From assembly GCF_938041645.1 (NCBI RefSeq), contig NZ_CALIST010000016.1, forward strand, positions 1 through 28,888: a stretch of 28,888 nucleotides of DNA. The letters are read 5' to 3'. The notes beneath the pieces are model-generated. The model was not told the origin of the DNA and searched no databases. It saw nothing but the letters and a program-made list of their open reading frames with translations. Both the position numbers and the translations under genes were made by a program. Of the stretch, positions 7,010-15,091 are shown one piece after another (the stretch's first letter is position 1; each line of letters opens with the position of its first letter). The stretch is from an uncultured Campylobacter sp. Its GTDB lineage: Bacteria; Campylobacterota; Campylobacteria; Campylobacterales; Campylobacteraceae.

Positions 7010-8083
7010 TTACTCTACGTAAATTTTATACTCGCCGTAGCCGCGCGCGTCCATCTCCTCAAGCGGTATAAATTCCAAGCTAGCGCCGTTGATGCAGTAT
7101 CTCATACCGCCCTTATCTCTCGGTCCGTCCTCAAAGACGTGTCCTAAATGGCTGCCTCCTACGCGGCTGGAGACCTCGACGCGCTGCATACCGTGGCTGT
7201 CGTCTTGCGCGTACGCGATCGCATCGGTCGTTATCGGCTTTGAAAAGCTCGGCCAGCCGGTGCCGGAGTTGTATTTATCGGTAGAGGAAAAGAGCGGTTT
7301 TTTCGACACGATGTCGATGTAGATGCCCTTTTTATAATTCTTGTCGTATTCGCTCGAAAACGGCCGCTCGGTCGCCTTTTCTTGCGTGACTTGATACTGA
7401 AGCTCGGTCAAATTTTTCTTTAGCTCATCCTTGCTTTGCACTTTAAATTTTTCATCGTCCTCAAGCGGCTTTTTAGCAAGGCGCAGATCGATGTGGCAGT
7501 ATCCGCCCGGGTTTTTGCCAAGATAATCCTGATGATACTCCTCGGCGCGGACGAAATTCTTTAGTGGCGCCACTTCGACGGCGATCTTTTCTTTAAATTT
7601 TGCCTGCTGCGCCGCTATGAAATAGCGCGCGATCTCGCCGCTTGATTCATCGGTATAATAGATGCCCGTGCGATACTGGCGACCGCGGTCGTTACCCTGC
7701 TTGTCGATCGAGAACGGATCGATGATGCGGAAATAATGCGCCAAAATTTCAGGCTCGCTGATGACGTTGGCGTCGTATTTTAAGTGTAGCGTCTCGGCAT
7801 GATCGCTGCTATGTAAGCCCTCGTAGCTTGCTTTATTGCTCTTGCCGTTGGCGTAGCCTACCTGCGTCGCGACTATGCCGTCGAGCTGTTTGTAATACGC
7901 CTCCATGCCCCAAAAGCAGCCGCCTGCTAGATAAATTTCTTTTACGTTTGCGTTCACGCCGCCTCCTTTAACTTTAAAATTTGCGTCCGACGCACCGGCG
8001 CTACTGCCGCCTGCGGCATTGAGCGCGACTAAATAACCCGCCGCCAAAGCAAAGAGGCAGATTAAAACTTTAGAAATTTTCAT
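7010..8083 (-). CDS. msrAB: Periplasmic methionine sulfoxide reductase, MsrA-MsrB fusion
   Basis: Reduces both methionine sulfoxide epimers in proteins, probably in the periplasm. Residues 1-24 form a signal peptide or membrane anchor (KVLICLFALAAGYLVALNAA) without a lipobox. MsrA spans about 48-205 with GGCFWGME (catalytic Cys56) and a likely resolving Cys196 in GGYCHIDL. MsrB spans about 222-357 with GTGWPSF, HLGHVFEDGP and RYCING (catalytic Cys330). The MsrB zinc CxxC pairs are absent. The A-then-B order with an export signal resembles the Neisseria PilB C-terminal part, but no thioredoxin domain is attached, so electrons must come from a separate periplasmic thiol protein. AAAGGATC provides a good ribosome binding site. 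The gene stands alone between two gene-free repeat stretches. Confidence 0.95.
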   Translation of the reverse strand: MKISKVLICLFALAAGYLVALNAAGGSSAGASDANFKVKGGGVNANVKEIYLAGGCFWGMEAYYKQLDGIVATQVGYANGKSNKASYEGLHSSDHAETLHLKYDANVISEPEILAHYFRIIDPFSIDKQGNDRGRQYRTGIYYTDESSGEIARYFIAAQQAKFKEKIAVEVAPLKNFVRAEEYHQDYLGKNPGGYCHIDLRLAKKPLEDDEKFKVQSKDELKKNLTELQYQVTQEKATERPFSSEYDKNYKKGIYIDIVSKKPLFSSTDKYNSGTGWPSFSKPITTDAIAYAQDDSHGMQRVEVSSRVGGSHLGHVFEDGPRDKGGMRYCINGASLEFIPLEEMDARGYGEYKIYVE

Positions 8084-8150
8084 TTTGATCCTTTCGTTTT
8101 AAATTTTGCGCAATTTTACAATCTCTAAATGAAGCGAGAGTGAAAGAGAG

Positions 8151-8546
8151 AAATTTTATCGCTTACGGCGGATCAGTACCCAAATTTTACCGCCGCGGGA
8201 TCGGGGCTCTCGGCTCGCCGTCGCCGCAGAATTAGAATTTTATCGCTGCGGTGAGGCGGGATCAAAAATTTTATCTTACCGCGGCGGCGCAAGATCAAAA
8301 TTTTATCTTATCCTCGCAGCACGCTGCAACATCGGAATTTTACCTCCTCGCAAGCGGTTAAAATTCTATGCTATAACGAGGGCTGAAATTTTACCGCCCC
8401 CGCCAAGATTAAAATTTTACCGCTTCAACGGAGACTGGATTTTGCTAGCGCGGCAAACGGTTGGATTTGATCGCCGCGGCAAGAATTAAAATTTTGCTAC
8501 CGCTGTAGGGTTGGAATTTCGTCGCCCCTGCGCTACGATGAAATTC
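8151..8546. repeat. Degenerate array of about 14 AAATTTTA-centred units, about 26-bp period
   Basis: Units of the approximate form GGCAAGATTAAAATTTTACCGC recur with RAATTY cores at 8151, 8182, 8235, 8266, 8298, 8335, 8361, 8386, 8412, 8489, 8514 and 8541. Two decayed cores (GATTTT near 8438, GATTTG near 8464) fill the one wide gap. From 8335 onward spacing is 25-27 bases. Spacer parts share GCGG/CCGC words but are not identical. No protein-coding frame is credible. It lies directly upstream of msrAB. Confidence 0.75.
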
Positions 8547-9505
8547 TAACTCTTTTACGAGCGAGACCCTTGCGCCGTCCATTCGCCTGCGCTACGGCTC
8601 GCGTGAAATTTATCCATTCATCGCAGCTTACGTGGGAATTTAGAGATTTTGATACGCCCTATTACGGCACTAAATTTTATTGTTGCGCCTCGCGGCTAGA
8701 TTTTGCTACCGTCGCGATAATTAAAATTTTACCGCTGCGCAACCGTGGCTTGAGCCTGATTTAGCGCCTTTGCGAGTTTTACGACGCGGCCGAATTCTAC
8801 CGCAGGCGCCGTTTTGCGAGGGCACGGACTGCTTGCGAGACGGAAGCTTTGCACTGCGCCCGCTGCTTTGCCGCATTTAAAATTTTATCTACGCACCGCT
8901 TAGGTTGCGGCACGGCGTCCATCCGCTTGCCGCGCGATTAAAATTTATCTACGAGCGCACACCGATCGCGACGAGGCGCCGCCTTAAAAATTTATACTCC
9001 GCTCCGTATCTGCTGCGAAACGGCGCCGAAATTTCAACGCAAAATAGGCGCCATGAAATTTTCGCGCTGCGAGATAAAATTTGTGCGCCGCTATGCGACG
9101 GCGAGGCGCGAACCCATCCGCTGCGTGCGATTAAATTTAAAATTTTCGCGACCATTCAGGAGCGGCGAATGATTAAATTTAAACTGCGCCGCACCGATAC
9201 GTAGCGTCATATCGCGTAGCTAAACCCGCGCCATGCAGTAGTATAACGAAGTGCGAACAGTCGGATTCACACTGCCTCCGCCACGTAGCGGAGCGCAGTC
9301 AAATTTATATCGCGCGCCTTGTAATAGAGGCAGCCAGGTCCGCACCGCGTTGGCGCGTAACAAAGCACCGTGCATTAGACCCACACCGCGCGCGCTATAC
9401 AGCGAGCAACGAGATCCGCTCCGGCGCAGTTTTCAATATTTGCAACGGCATAAAAAGTTACGAAGCGAGCGCAACGAGATCCACCCCGCCGCAGGCGAGC
9501 AAAAT
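8547..9505. other. Gene-free stretch with scattered AAATTT repeats
   Basis: Continuation of the array with looser spacing. AAATTT/GAATTT words recur between GC-rich spacers with GCGC, CTGCG and TACGAGCGC words to about 9185. An imperfect direct repeat containing CAACGAGATCC occurs near 9407 and 9472. Frames of 60-100 codons across this part arise from the repeats and lack ribosome binding sites. No RNA gene or terminator was recognised. Confidence 0.55.
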
Positions 9506-11044
9506 TTAGTGCAAAAAGTGGCGCACTCCCGTAAAATACATCGCCATGCCGAACTCGTCGGCGCTTGCGATCACCTCATCGTCGCGGATGCTGCCGCCGG
9601 GCTGCACCACCGCTGCGACGCCCGCAGCATGGGCGATCTCGATGCTGTCTTTAAACGGAAAAAACGCCTCGCTGGCAAGCGCGCAGCCGCTCAGATCGAC
9701 GCCCACGTCGCGAGCCTTTGCCACTGCCGCACGCGCGGCGTCCACGCGGCTCGTCATACCCATGCCGATCGCGACCATCGCGCGAGCTTTGACGTAAACC
9801 ACGCAGTTACTCTTCGTAAGTGCGGCGATCTGCCACGCGATTTTTAGATCGCTAAGTTCGCTCTGGCTCGCCGCGCGCCCCGTGACGCAGCGGGCGTTTG
9901 CGACCTCGTCCGCGCCCACGTAGTCGCGCTGCTGATATACGAAGCCGCCGTCAATGAATTTAAAATCATACTTGTCGTTTTCACGAATTAAAAACTCCCC
10001 GCCCTGCTCGAAAATTTTAATGCGTTTTTTCTTTTCAAATACCGCAAGCGCCGCGGGCGTAACGCGAGCGGCAAGGATAACCTCGACAAAAATTTCGTTA
10101 ATTTTATTCGCTAGCTCCTCGTCCAAAACGCCATTTATCGCCACGACGCCGCCGTATGCCGAAACGGGGTCGCATTTTAGCGCCTCTACGTAGCTTTCAA
10201 GCAGGCTTCCCTTCACGGCAAAGCCGCATGGATTGGCGTGCTTGCAGATCGCCACCGCAGGCGCCTCTCCGAAGCTACTAGCGAGCATCAGCGCGCCGTG
10301 CATATCGGTCATATTGTTAAAGCTCGCCTCGCCCTTCAGGCTCTTAAAGTGCTTGCTAAAAAACTCCTCGAACTCGTACAGCGCGCCCTTTTGATGCGGA
10401 TTTTCGCCGTAGCGAGTATCGAATACCTTGCTGCCCGTGATAAATTTTTTCGCGCCGAAGCCGCCGTTAAAGCGCTCGTTCATATAGTTTGCGATCATCG
10501 CGTCGTAGGCTGCGGTGTGCTCATAAGCTTTTATCATTAAATTTTGCCTAAATTTCAGCTTCTCGCTCTCGTCCGCGCTACTTAAATTTTGCAAAACCGC
10601 GTCGTAATCAAGCGGACTTGTGACTACATAGACGCTAGCAAAATTCTTAGCCGCGCTTCGAACCATCGCAGGCCCGCCGATGTCGATGTTTTCGATGATC
10701 TCTGAAAAATCGTCGGTGCGGGCTACGGTCGCTTTAAAAGGATAGAGGTTCACGCACACTAGATCAATGCCACCGATGTCGTGCTGCGCGGCTTGGCTTA
10801 CGTGATTTGCGTCGTTTCGTTTATACAAAATTCCGCCGTGGATTTTGGGATGCAGGGTCTTAACCCGCCCCTCAAACATCTCGGGCGAGCCCGAGTATTG
10901 GCTCACTTCCGCTGCTTTCACGCCATTTTGCAAAAGCAATTTATGCGTGCCGCCCGTGCTTAAAATTTCAAATCCTAGCTGCTCAAGCCCTTTGGCAAAC
11001 TCTACGACGCCCTCTTTATCGCTGACGCTGATTAACGCTCTCAT
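9506..11044 (-). CDS. purH: Bifunctional AICAR formyltransferase / IMP cyclohydrolase
   Basis: Carries out the last two steps of de novo IMP synthesis in the cytoplasm. The N-terminal MGS-like IMP cyclohydrolase domain (about 1-140) shows STGGTHKLL, GRVKTLHPKIHGG and IDIGGPAMVR. The AICAR transformylase domain shows RYGENPHQ (211-218) and CKHANPCG (267-274, catalytic Lys-His). Length (512) is normal. A strong AAAAGGAG precedes the ATG. The gene lies 16 bases after a lipoprotein gene on the same strand, so it is probably transcribed from the lipoprotein cluster. purL at 16832 is also on this strand, making the lipoprotein block an insertion between two purine genes. Confidence 0.97.
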   Translation of the reverse strand: MRALISVSDKEGVVEFAKGLEQLGFEILSTGGTHKLLLQNGVKAAEVSQYSGSPEMFEGRVKTLHPKIHGGILYKRNDANHVSQAAQHDIGGIDLVCVNLYPFKATVARTDDFSEIIENIDIGGPAMVRSAAKNFASVYVVTSPLDYDAVLQNLSSADESEKLKFRQNLMIKAYEHTAAYDAMIANYMNERFNGGFGAKKFITGSKVFDTRYGENPHQKGALYEFEEFFSKHFKSLKGEASFNNMTDMHGALMLASSFGEAPAVAICKHANPCGFAVKGSLLESYVEALKCDPVSAYGGVVAINGVLDEELANKINEIFVEVILAARVTPAALAVFEKKKRIKIFEQGGEFLIRENDKYDFKFIDGGFVYQQRDYVGADEVANARCVTGRAASQSELSDLKIAWQIAALTKSNCVVYVKARAMVAIGMGMTSRVDAARAAVAKARDVGVDLSGCALASEAFFPFKDSIEIAHAAGVAAVVQPGGSIRDDEVIASADEFGMAMYFTGVRHFLH

Positions 11045-11060
11045 CTTTTCTCCTTTTAAT

Positions 11061-11648
11061 TTATTCGCATAGTTTTTTAAAAATCAGCTCGCGCATATCG
11101 TTTGCATTAAGCTGAAAATACAAAATCGCCTCGCGGCGAGCCTTTTGATACTCACGCCTTGTCTTTTCATCCGCCGCGCCGAGCTTTGCGTCTTTAAATT
11201 TCGCCATGCGCGCCGAAGCCAGCTCTTTTAGCTTCTCATTATCGCGAGAGATGCCGCCGCTATAATTAAACCACTCTTTGCTTTGAAAAATATTAAATAA
11301 AATTTGAAAATCTACGAAATTTCCCTTATTGTACTCGGCGCAGATCCCGTTTTTGTGGCTTACGGCGTAGATCGCGCCGTATCTGCGCTCGAAAAAATAT
11401 AGTTTTATGAGCTTCGCGTTTTTATCTAAATTTGCGCCGCCGCCTAAAATCGCAAGCTTCGCATCGCCTCGCGTTTCATAAGGACCTAAAATCGCGCCGT
11501 TTTCGTAGAGATTTCCGCCGTAAAAAGCGTATTTCGTATCTCCAAGCTCGCTTGAAAGAACGTAGGTTTTATCGCTTGCAGGCGAGTTTTTGCCAGCGCA
11601 GCCGAGCAGCGACAGAGCCAAAAATAGAGACGAGATAAAAAATTTCAT
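11061..11648 (-). CDS. Tandem-family lipoprotein A (195 aa)
   Basis: A secreted lipoprotein: signal MKFFISSLFLALSLLGC with lipobox LLGC and lipidated Cys17. It belongs to a five-member local family (also 11979, 13826, 14464, 15092). Shared motifs are YGGNLYENGAILGPYE (43-58) and SHKNGICAEYNKGNFVDF (97-114), and the protein ends KKLCE. Exactly three cysteines are present (17, 103, 194), at the same relative places as in its four paralogues, suggesting a disulfide between the last two. The ribosome binding site is AAGGA. The gene is followed 16 bases later by purH. No known domain is recognised; the function is unknown, presumably at the cell envelope. Confidence 0.88.
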   Translation of the reverse strand: MKFFISSLFLALSLLGCAGKNSPASDKTYVLSSELGDTKYAFYGGNLYENGAILGPYETRGDAKLAILGGGANLDKNAKLIKLYFFERRYGAIYAVSHKNGICAEYNKGNFVDFQILFNIFQSKEWFNYSGGISRDNEKLKELASARMAKFKDAKLGAADEKTRREYQKARREAILYFQLNANDMRELIFKKLCE

Positions 11649-11978
11649 CGCAAAAATCCTTTAAATTTTAAAATTTTGCCTGATTTATGAAGCGGAATCG
11701 GCAAAGTGAAATTTACTAAATTTACCGCATTTACCGCGCGTAAATTTTAAATTTGCTTCTTAAATATCGCCGCCATGCTCGTGCGAACGTAAATTTTAAA
11801 ATTCTGCGCCGCTTGCAAAAGCTAAATTAAAAGCCGCGACGCAAAACGTAAATTTAAACCGCAGCGCAAATTTAGCCGCAAGGACCTGCGCAAACCGACT
11901 AAATTTAAAATTTCGCGGCGCAGCTTTTATCGCCAAGCTAGGTTGGCGCCTCCTCTTGCCGCTTTTAAAATTTTAAAT
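11649..11978. other. 330-bp gap between lipoprotein genes, AAATTTTA-rich
   Basis: No gene is seen. The stretch is dominated by AAATTT/TAAATTTTAAA words, including repeats of a segment like CGTAAATTTTAAA followed by TTCTGCGCCGC or TTTGC. It could be the remnant of a further lipoprotein copy, but no protein similarity to the family is readable. Confidence 0.5.
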
Positions 11979-12584
11979 TTACCTGCACATTTTGTTTCCC
12001 AGCTCATCCATAAGCGCGGCTACGTCATCGCCCACGAGCTCCATTAGCGCCGTTTGTCGCTGCTTCTCGCTCATATTTTTTGCAAGCGCGGGGCTTAGAT
12101 ATTCATATTTTTCATCGCTGCTTAGTGCGCGCGAGTTCGAAATATAGACCTTGGCGCTGTAGGATTTGACGAACGCCTCGCCGTCGTAAACGCTTTTATA
12201 AATCGTAATATCCACCAAATAGCCCGATCTGTAAGCCTCGCAAATACCGCTCTCGTGGTAAAGCTTCACGACCTTCACGCCGCTTCTTGGATCGAAAAGA
12301 TATTTGTTGTAGCTCTTTAAATTTTTGCTTTTAACCGCGCTATCGTCGGTGTAGGCGTAGGAGCCGCCCTGCCCGTCGGTCGCGACGCCGAACTCCGCCT
12401 CGCCTATCTTTTCATATTTGCCCAGTAGCTTGCCGTTTTCATACACCTGATCCGCGCGCAGTTCATAGACCTTCGTTTGGCTGCCGTCGAAAATTTTTAA
12501 AGCGTCGCCGCTCCCGGCCTTTGAAGGCGTAGCGAAGCAGCCCGCAAGCAAAAACCCAGAAAAGATCAAAATCAAATTTTTCAT
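11979..12584 (-). CDS. Tandem-family lipoprotein B (201 aa)
   Basis: Lipoprotein signal MKNLILIFSGFLLAGC with lipobox LAGC (Cys16). The family pattern is clear: IFDGSQTKVYELRADQVYEN (31-50), GKLLGKYE, YHESGICEAYRSGYLVDI (109-126) and C-terminal NKMCR. The three cysteines are 16, 115 and 200. The region SSDEKYEYLSPAL resembles SRYEYVS in the 13826 gene and SRYDFV in the 15092 gene. It is separated by 183 bases from the peptidase-like gene upstream and by 330 bases from lipoprotein A downstream, so it may have its own promoter. Function unknown; membership of the family is confident. Confidence 0.88.
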   Translation of the reverse strand: MKNLILIFSGFLLAGCFATPSKAGSGDALKIFDGSQTKVYELRADQVYENGKLLGKYEKIGEAEFGVATDGQGGSYAYTDDSAVKSKNLKSYNKYLFDPRSGVKVVKLYHESGICEAYRSGYLVDITIYKSVYDGEAFVKSYSAKVYISNSRALSSDEKYEYLSPALAKNMSEKQRQTALMELVGDDVAALMDELGNKMCR

Positions 12585-12767
12585 TTTTCCCCTTTTAAAA
12601 TTTTAAGGCGCGCAGCAACTCGCGCACGCCGCAAAATCGGTAAAATTTAAAGCGCATCAAGCGCACTGCGTTCGCATAAAACCGCTCGCGCCGCCTGTTT
12701 AAATTTTATGAGCTCGTTTAAATTTTACAAGCTGTAAATTTAAAACGGCACGAGATCGAAAACCGCA

Positions 12768-13799
12768 CTAAATATAATAGATGCTGTTTTTGATATTTTT
12801 GCCGTCGAGTTCGTTTTTGCGCCACGAGCTCTCGTCGTTTAGCACGATCCAGCGCTTCTCCTCCTCGCGGTAAAACCAGTCCTTGTCGATCTGATAATAA
12901 ATCTGGCATCCCAAAATTTCGATGATGTTGGCGATGTTGTTGTCGTGGTAGTTGTTCTCATCAAAGTCGGTGAAGGTGCGCTGCCCCATCTCGGCGTAGA
13001 GCTCGTTTAAAATTTGAAGCATCTCGCTTAGGCGCGTATCCATCTTCTCTACCTGAAGCCCAAGCTCGTTAGCCTCTCTAAATAAGATCGGATAGTCGTG
13101 CGACGGATAGCCGCTGTTTAGCTTGTCGCTGATAAAGGCGATCTTTTGCTCATCTTCGAAATGGTAGCGCAGAATTTCGCGGCAAATTTTAAGTGACAGG
13201 CTGCTTGCACGATCGACGGCGCCGAAAACGAGCGGATGGATATATTTGTAAAGCTCCTTATACGGGTTCTCGTCGTTCGGGCGCTCGTTATTTTTCCAAA
13301 GCTTTACCACGCGGCTTAGCTCGTCCATCGAGACGTTGGCCTGGTCGTTGGTGTTCGTAACCGGCGAAAGCTCGTGTCGCAGCGAGGTATCGACCGACGT
13401 AAGGTATCCTAGCGGCCCCATTAAAATTTTATTCGCCCCAAGCGCCATCATCGTAGCCGCCGAAGCGCAGTTTGCCGGCACCAGCGCGATCAGCTCGTCG
13501 CAGTGGTTGCGCAGGATCGAGACGATCTTAAGCGATGCGATGCCGCTGCCGCCGTCAGATTTGATGTAAAGGTAGAGCTTTTCAAAATGCTTGCCCTTGA
13601 GATGGTCGTTGATACTGATTGCGTCGTTACCGCAAACGCTGCCCGCGCCCGAATTGAAGTAGGTAAGCAGCGGCGCGCCCAGATATTTCTCGATATTGGT
13701 GATCACCTCTTGCGTTTGCTTCATCAAGATCGGCGGTTGCTTCGCCGCCTTTTTGGCGCCCTGCTTCTGCGGCTCTTCGTCTTTGGATAAAAATCCCAT
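12768..13799 (-). CDS. SDH/ClpP-class serine peptidase-like protein (343 aa)
   Basis: The central domain resembles the SDH_sah (serine dehydrogenase proteinase) branch of the ClpP/SppA crotonase-like peptidases. LYLYIKSDGGSG (75-86) supplies the oxyanion loop. NCASAATMMALGANKILMGP (110-129) contains the likely nucleophile Ser113. GYPSHDYPI (230-238) gives the likely catalytic His234. There is no signal peptide; the N-terminus is Lys/Gln-rich and soluble, so the protein is probably cytoplasmic. The last 90 residues are an extra region of unknown fold (coiled-looking 245-275, then YYQIDKDWFYREEEKRW). It lies inside the lipoprotein cluster, 26 bases after the 13826 gene, so co-expression is likely. 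Family assignment is by motif; activity is inferred. Confidence 0.8.
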   Translation of the reverse strand: MGFLSKDEEPQKQGAKKAAKQPPILMKQTQEVITNIEKYLGAPLLTYFNSGAGSVCGNDAISINDHLKGKHFEKLYLYIKSDGGSGIASLKIVSILRNHCDELIALVPANCASAATMMALGANKILMGPLGYLTSVDTSLRHELSPVTNTNDQANVSMDELSRVVKLWKNNERPNDENPYKELYKYIHPLVFGAVDRASSLSLKICREILRYHFEDEQKIAFISDKLNSGYPSHDYPILFREANELGLQVEKMDTRLSEMLQILNELYAEMGQRTFTDFDENNYHDNNIANIIEILGCQIYYQIDKDWFYREEEKRWIVLNDESSWRKNELDGKNIKNSIYYI

Positions 13800-13825
13800 G
13801 TTTTTCCTTTCGTGTTGGTTTGGTT

Positions 13826-14449
13826 TTAAAATTTTAACTTACAAATATCGCGCAATCTGTCCCGGTGCCACTCGATGCTCTGCTTGACCGTATTGCCTAG
13901 AGCCGCATGCGGGCTTTGCAAAAACGTCCTACTATTTTTTAGGCTTGAGCTCACGTATTCGTAGCGTGAGATCACGTTTGCGCTAGCGCTTTGCGACACC
14001 GAAGCCAAAAACGAGTATGAATAAAGCGGCGCGGAGGAAGCGTAGCCGCTAAAGTGCTCTTTTAGGTTTACGAATTTGCCCTCCGCAAAGGTCTTGCAAA
14101 CGCCGCCGCTCGCGGAATACTCGGCGATTCGTAGCTCTTTATTGGGCGTAAAAACGTAGATCGTAAATTTATTTAGAGCTCTTTGCGAAATTTGATCCTT
14201 AGCCACGCCAACTCCTCTTTCGTCCGTAAATAGATAGAGATTGGAGCCCTCCTCTTCATATCTTCCTAAGATCGCGTCATCTTTTAAAAGCACGCCGCCT
14301 GAAATTTTATACTCGGTGACGGTCTGCCCGTCGTAGCTCATCATCACGGAATTTTCCGGATGTAGCTCGGCTTGCGAATACTTTACCTTCATACAACCCG
14401 CAAGCAGCGCGACCGCCGCAAGCAGGGCTAAAATTTTAATTTTATCCAT
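13826..14449 (-). CDS. Tandem-family lipoprotein C (207 aa)
   Basis: The start at 14449 is chosen because GGGGGAG lies just upstream and the product then begins MDKIKILALLAAVALLAGC, a clean lipoprotein signal (Cys19). An in-frame ATG 24 bases earlier would overlap the upstream gene and place hydrophilic residues before the signal. Family motifs are YDGQTVTEY, DDAILGRYEEEG, and the central GGVCKTFAEGKFVNLKEHF (C118); the protein ends RDICKLKF (C203). It has exactly three cysteines. It is most like the 15092 protein in its C-terminal half (SRYEYVSSSLKN). It is 14 bases from the gene upstream and 26 from the peptidase-like gene downstream. Function unknown. Confidence 0.86.
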   Translation of the reverse strand: MDKIKILALLAAVALLAGCMKVKYSQAELHPENSVMMSYDGQTVTEYKISGGVLLKDDAILGRYEEEGSNLYLFTDERGVGVAKDQISQRALNKFTIYVFTPNKELRIAEYSASGGVCKTFAEGKFVNLKEHFSGYASSAPLYSYSFLASVSQSASANVISRYEYVSSSLKNSRTFLQSPHAALGNTVKQSIEWHRDRLRDICKLKF

Positions 14450-14463
14450 AACTCCCCCGAAGT

Positions 14464-15075
14464 TTATCTGCAAAAATCGTCTAAGATCATGGTTTTAAGA
14501 CCCTCGATCGTCTTTTTGAAAAATCCAGCCACAGCCAACTCCTCCGCGATATATTTCGTATCTTTGCGATCGACCGCTTTTTCAAAATTCATATTTTTAT
14601 ATGCGCTCAACGTTTTTGAACTCATATTTTGCACCGAGCTCTCGCTTTTTGAAATTTTGCCGTCCGCATAAAGCCAATCGCCGTCTTTGAATATATTTGA
14701 AGTATAGTCAAAATTTACGTATCTGCCTGCGTTATAAACGCTGCAAATTCCATCTTTATGCCAAATGCTAAATACCATAGCCCTTTCATCATTAAAAAGA
14801 TAAAATTTCATCCTCTTGGCATTCAGCGCAGACTTGTAATTGTTGCCGTAAGAATTGCCCGCCTCGTCGAGCACGAGCATCCTAAACTCACCTCTATCCA
14901 TAGAATACACGCCTAAATTTTTGCCGTTTTCATACAGATCCTCGCCCACAAATTTATAGATCACGGTTTTGTTGCCGTCGTAAAATTTAAACTCCTTATC
15001 GCTCTTAGCCGGGCGCAATATCCCGCATCCTCCAAGTAGTGCCGCCAAAACGGCAAAAACTATAAAATTTTTCAT
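14464..15075 (-). CDS. Tandem-family lipoprotein D (203 aa)
   Basis: Signal MKNFIVFAVLAALLGGC (lipid Cys17) is identical in all 17 residues, and at DNA level, to that of the 15092 gene, while the mature parts are only distantly alike. Family motifs are FYDGNKTVIY (31-40), EDLYENGKNLGVY (45-57), DEAGNSYG, WHKDGICSVYNAGRYVNF (105-122) and C-terminal DDFCR. The three cysteines are 17, 111 and 202. The ribosome binding site TAAGGAG is part of the shared segment. The gene is 16 bases from lipoprotein E upstream and 14 from lipoprotein C downstream, in one transcript. Function unknown. Confidence 0.88.
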   Translation of the reverse strand: MKNFIVFAVLAALLGGCGILRPAKSDKEFKFYDGNKTVIYKFVGEDLYENGKNLGVYSMDRGEFRMLVLDEAGNSYGNNYKSALNAKRMKFYLFNDERAMVFSIWHKDGICSVYNAGRYVNFDYTSNIFKDGDWLYADGKISKSESSVQNMSSKTLSAYKNMNFEKAVDRKDTKYIAEELAVAGFFKKTIEGLKTMILDDFCR

Positions 15076-15080
15076 TTATC
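15024..15080 (-). repeat. 57-bp identical segment, copy 1 (signal peptide of lipoprotein D)
   Basis: These 57 bases match 15682-15738 exactly. After one mismatch a further 11 bases containing the ribosome binding site are also identical. The segment covers the signal-peptide codons and the ATG. Confidence 0.9.
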
Positions 15081-15091
15081 GCTCCTTAAAT

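Noticed and set aside
8151..8546. CRISPR array
   Set aside because: Spacing is regular but repeats are degenerate with only a 6-10 base conserved core, there are no unique spacers of constant length, and no cas genes are in the window.
8905..9204. 99-codon plus-strand frame in the gap before purH
   Set aside because: It consists of KF/KI-type residues created by the AAATTT repeats, with no ribosome binding site or recognisable domain.
9251..9847. 198-codon plus-strand frame
   Set aside because: More than half lies antisense to the conserved purH coding region, the product is Arg/His-rich and unlike any family, and no ribosome binding site is present.
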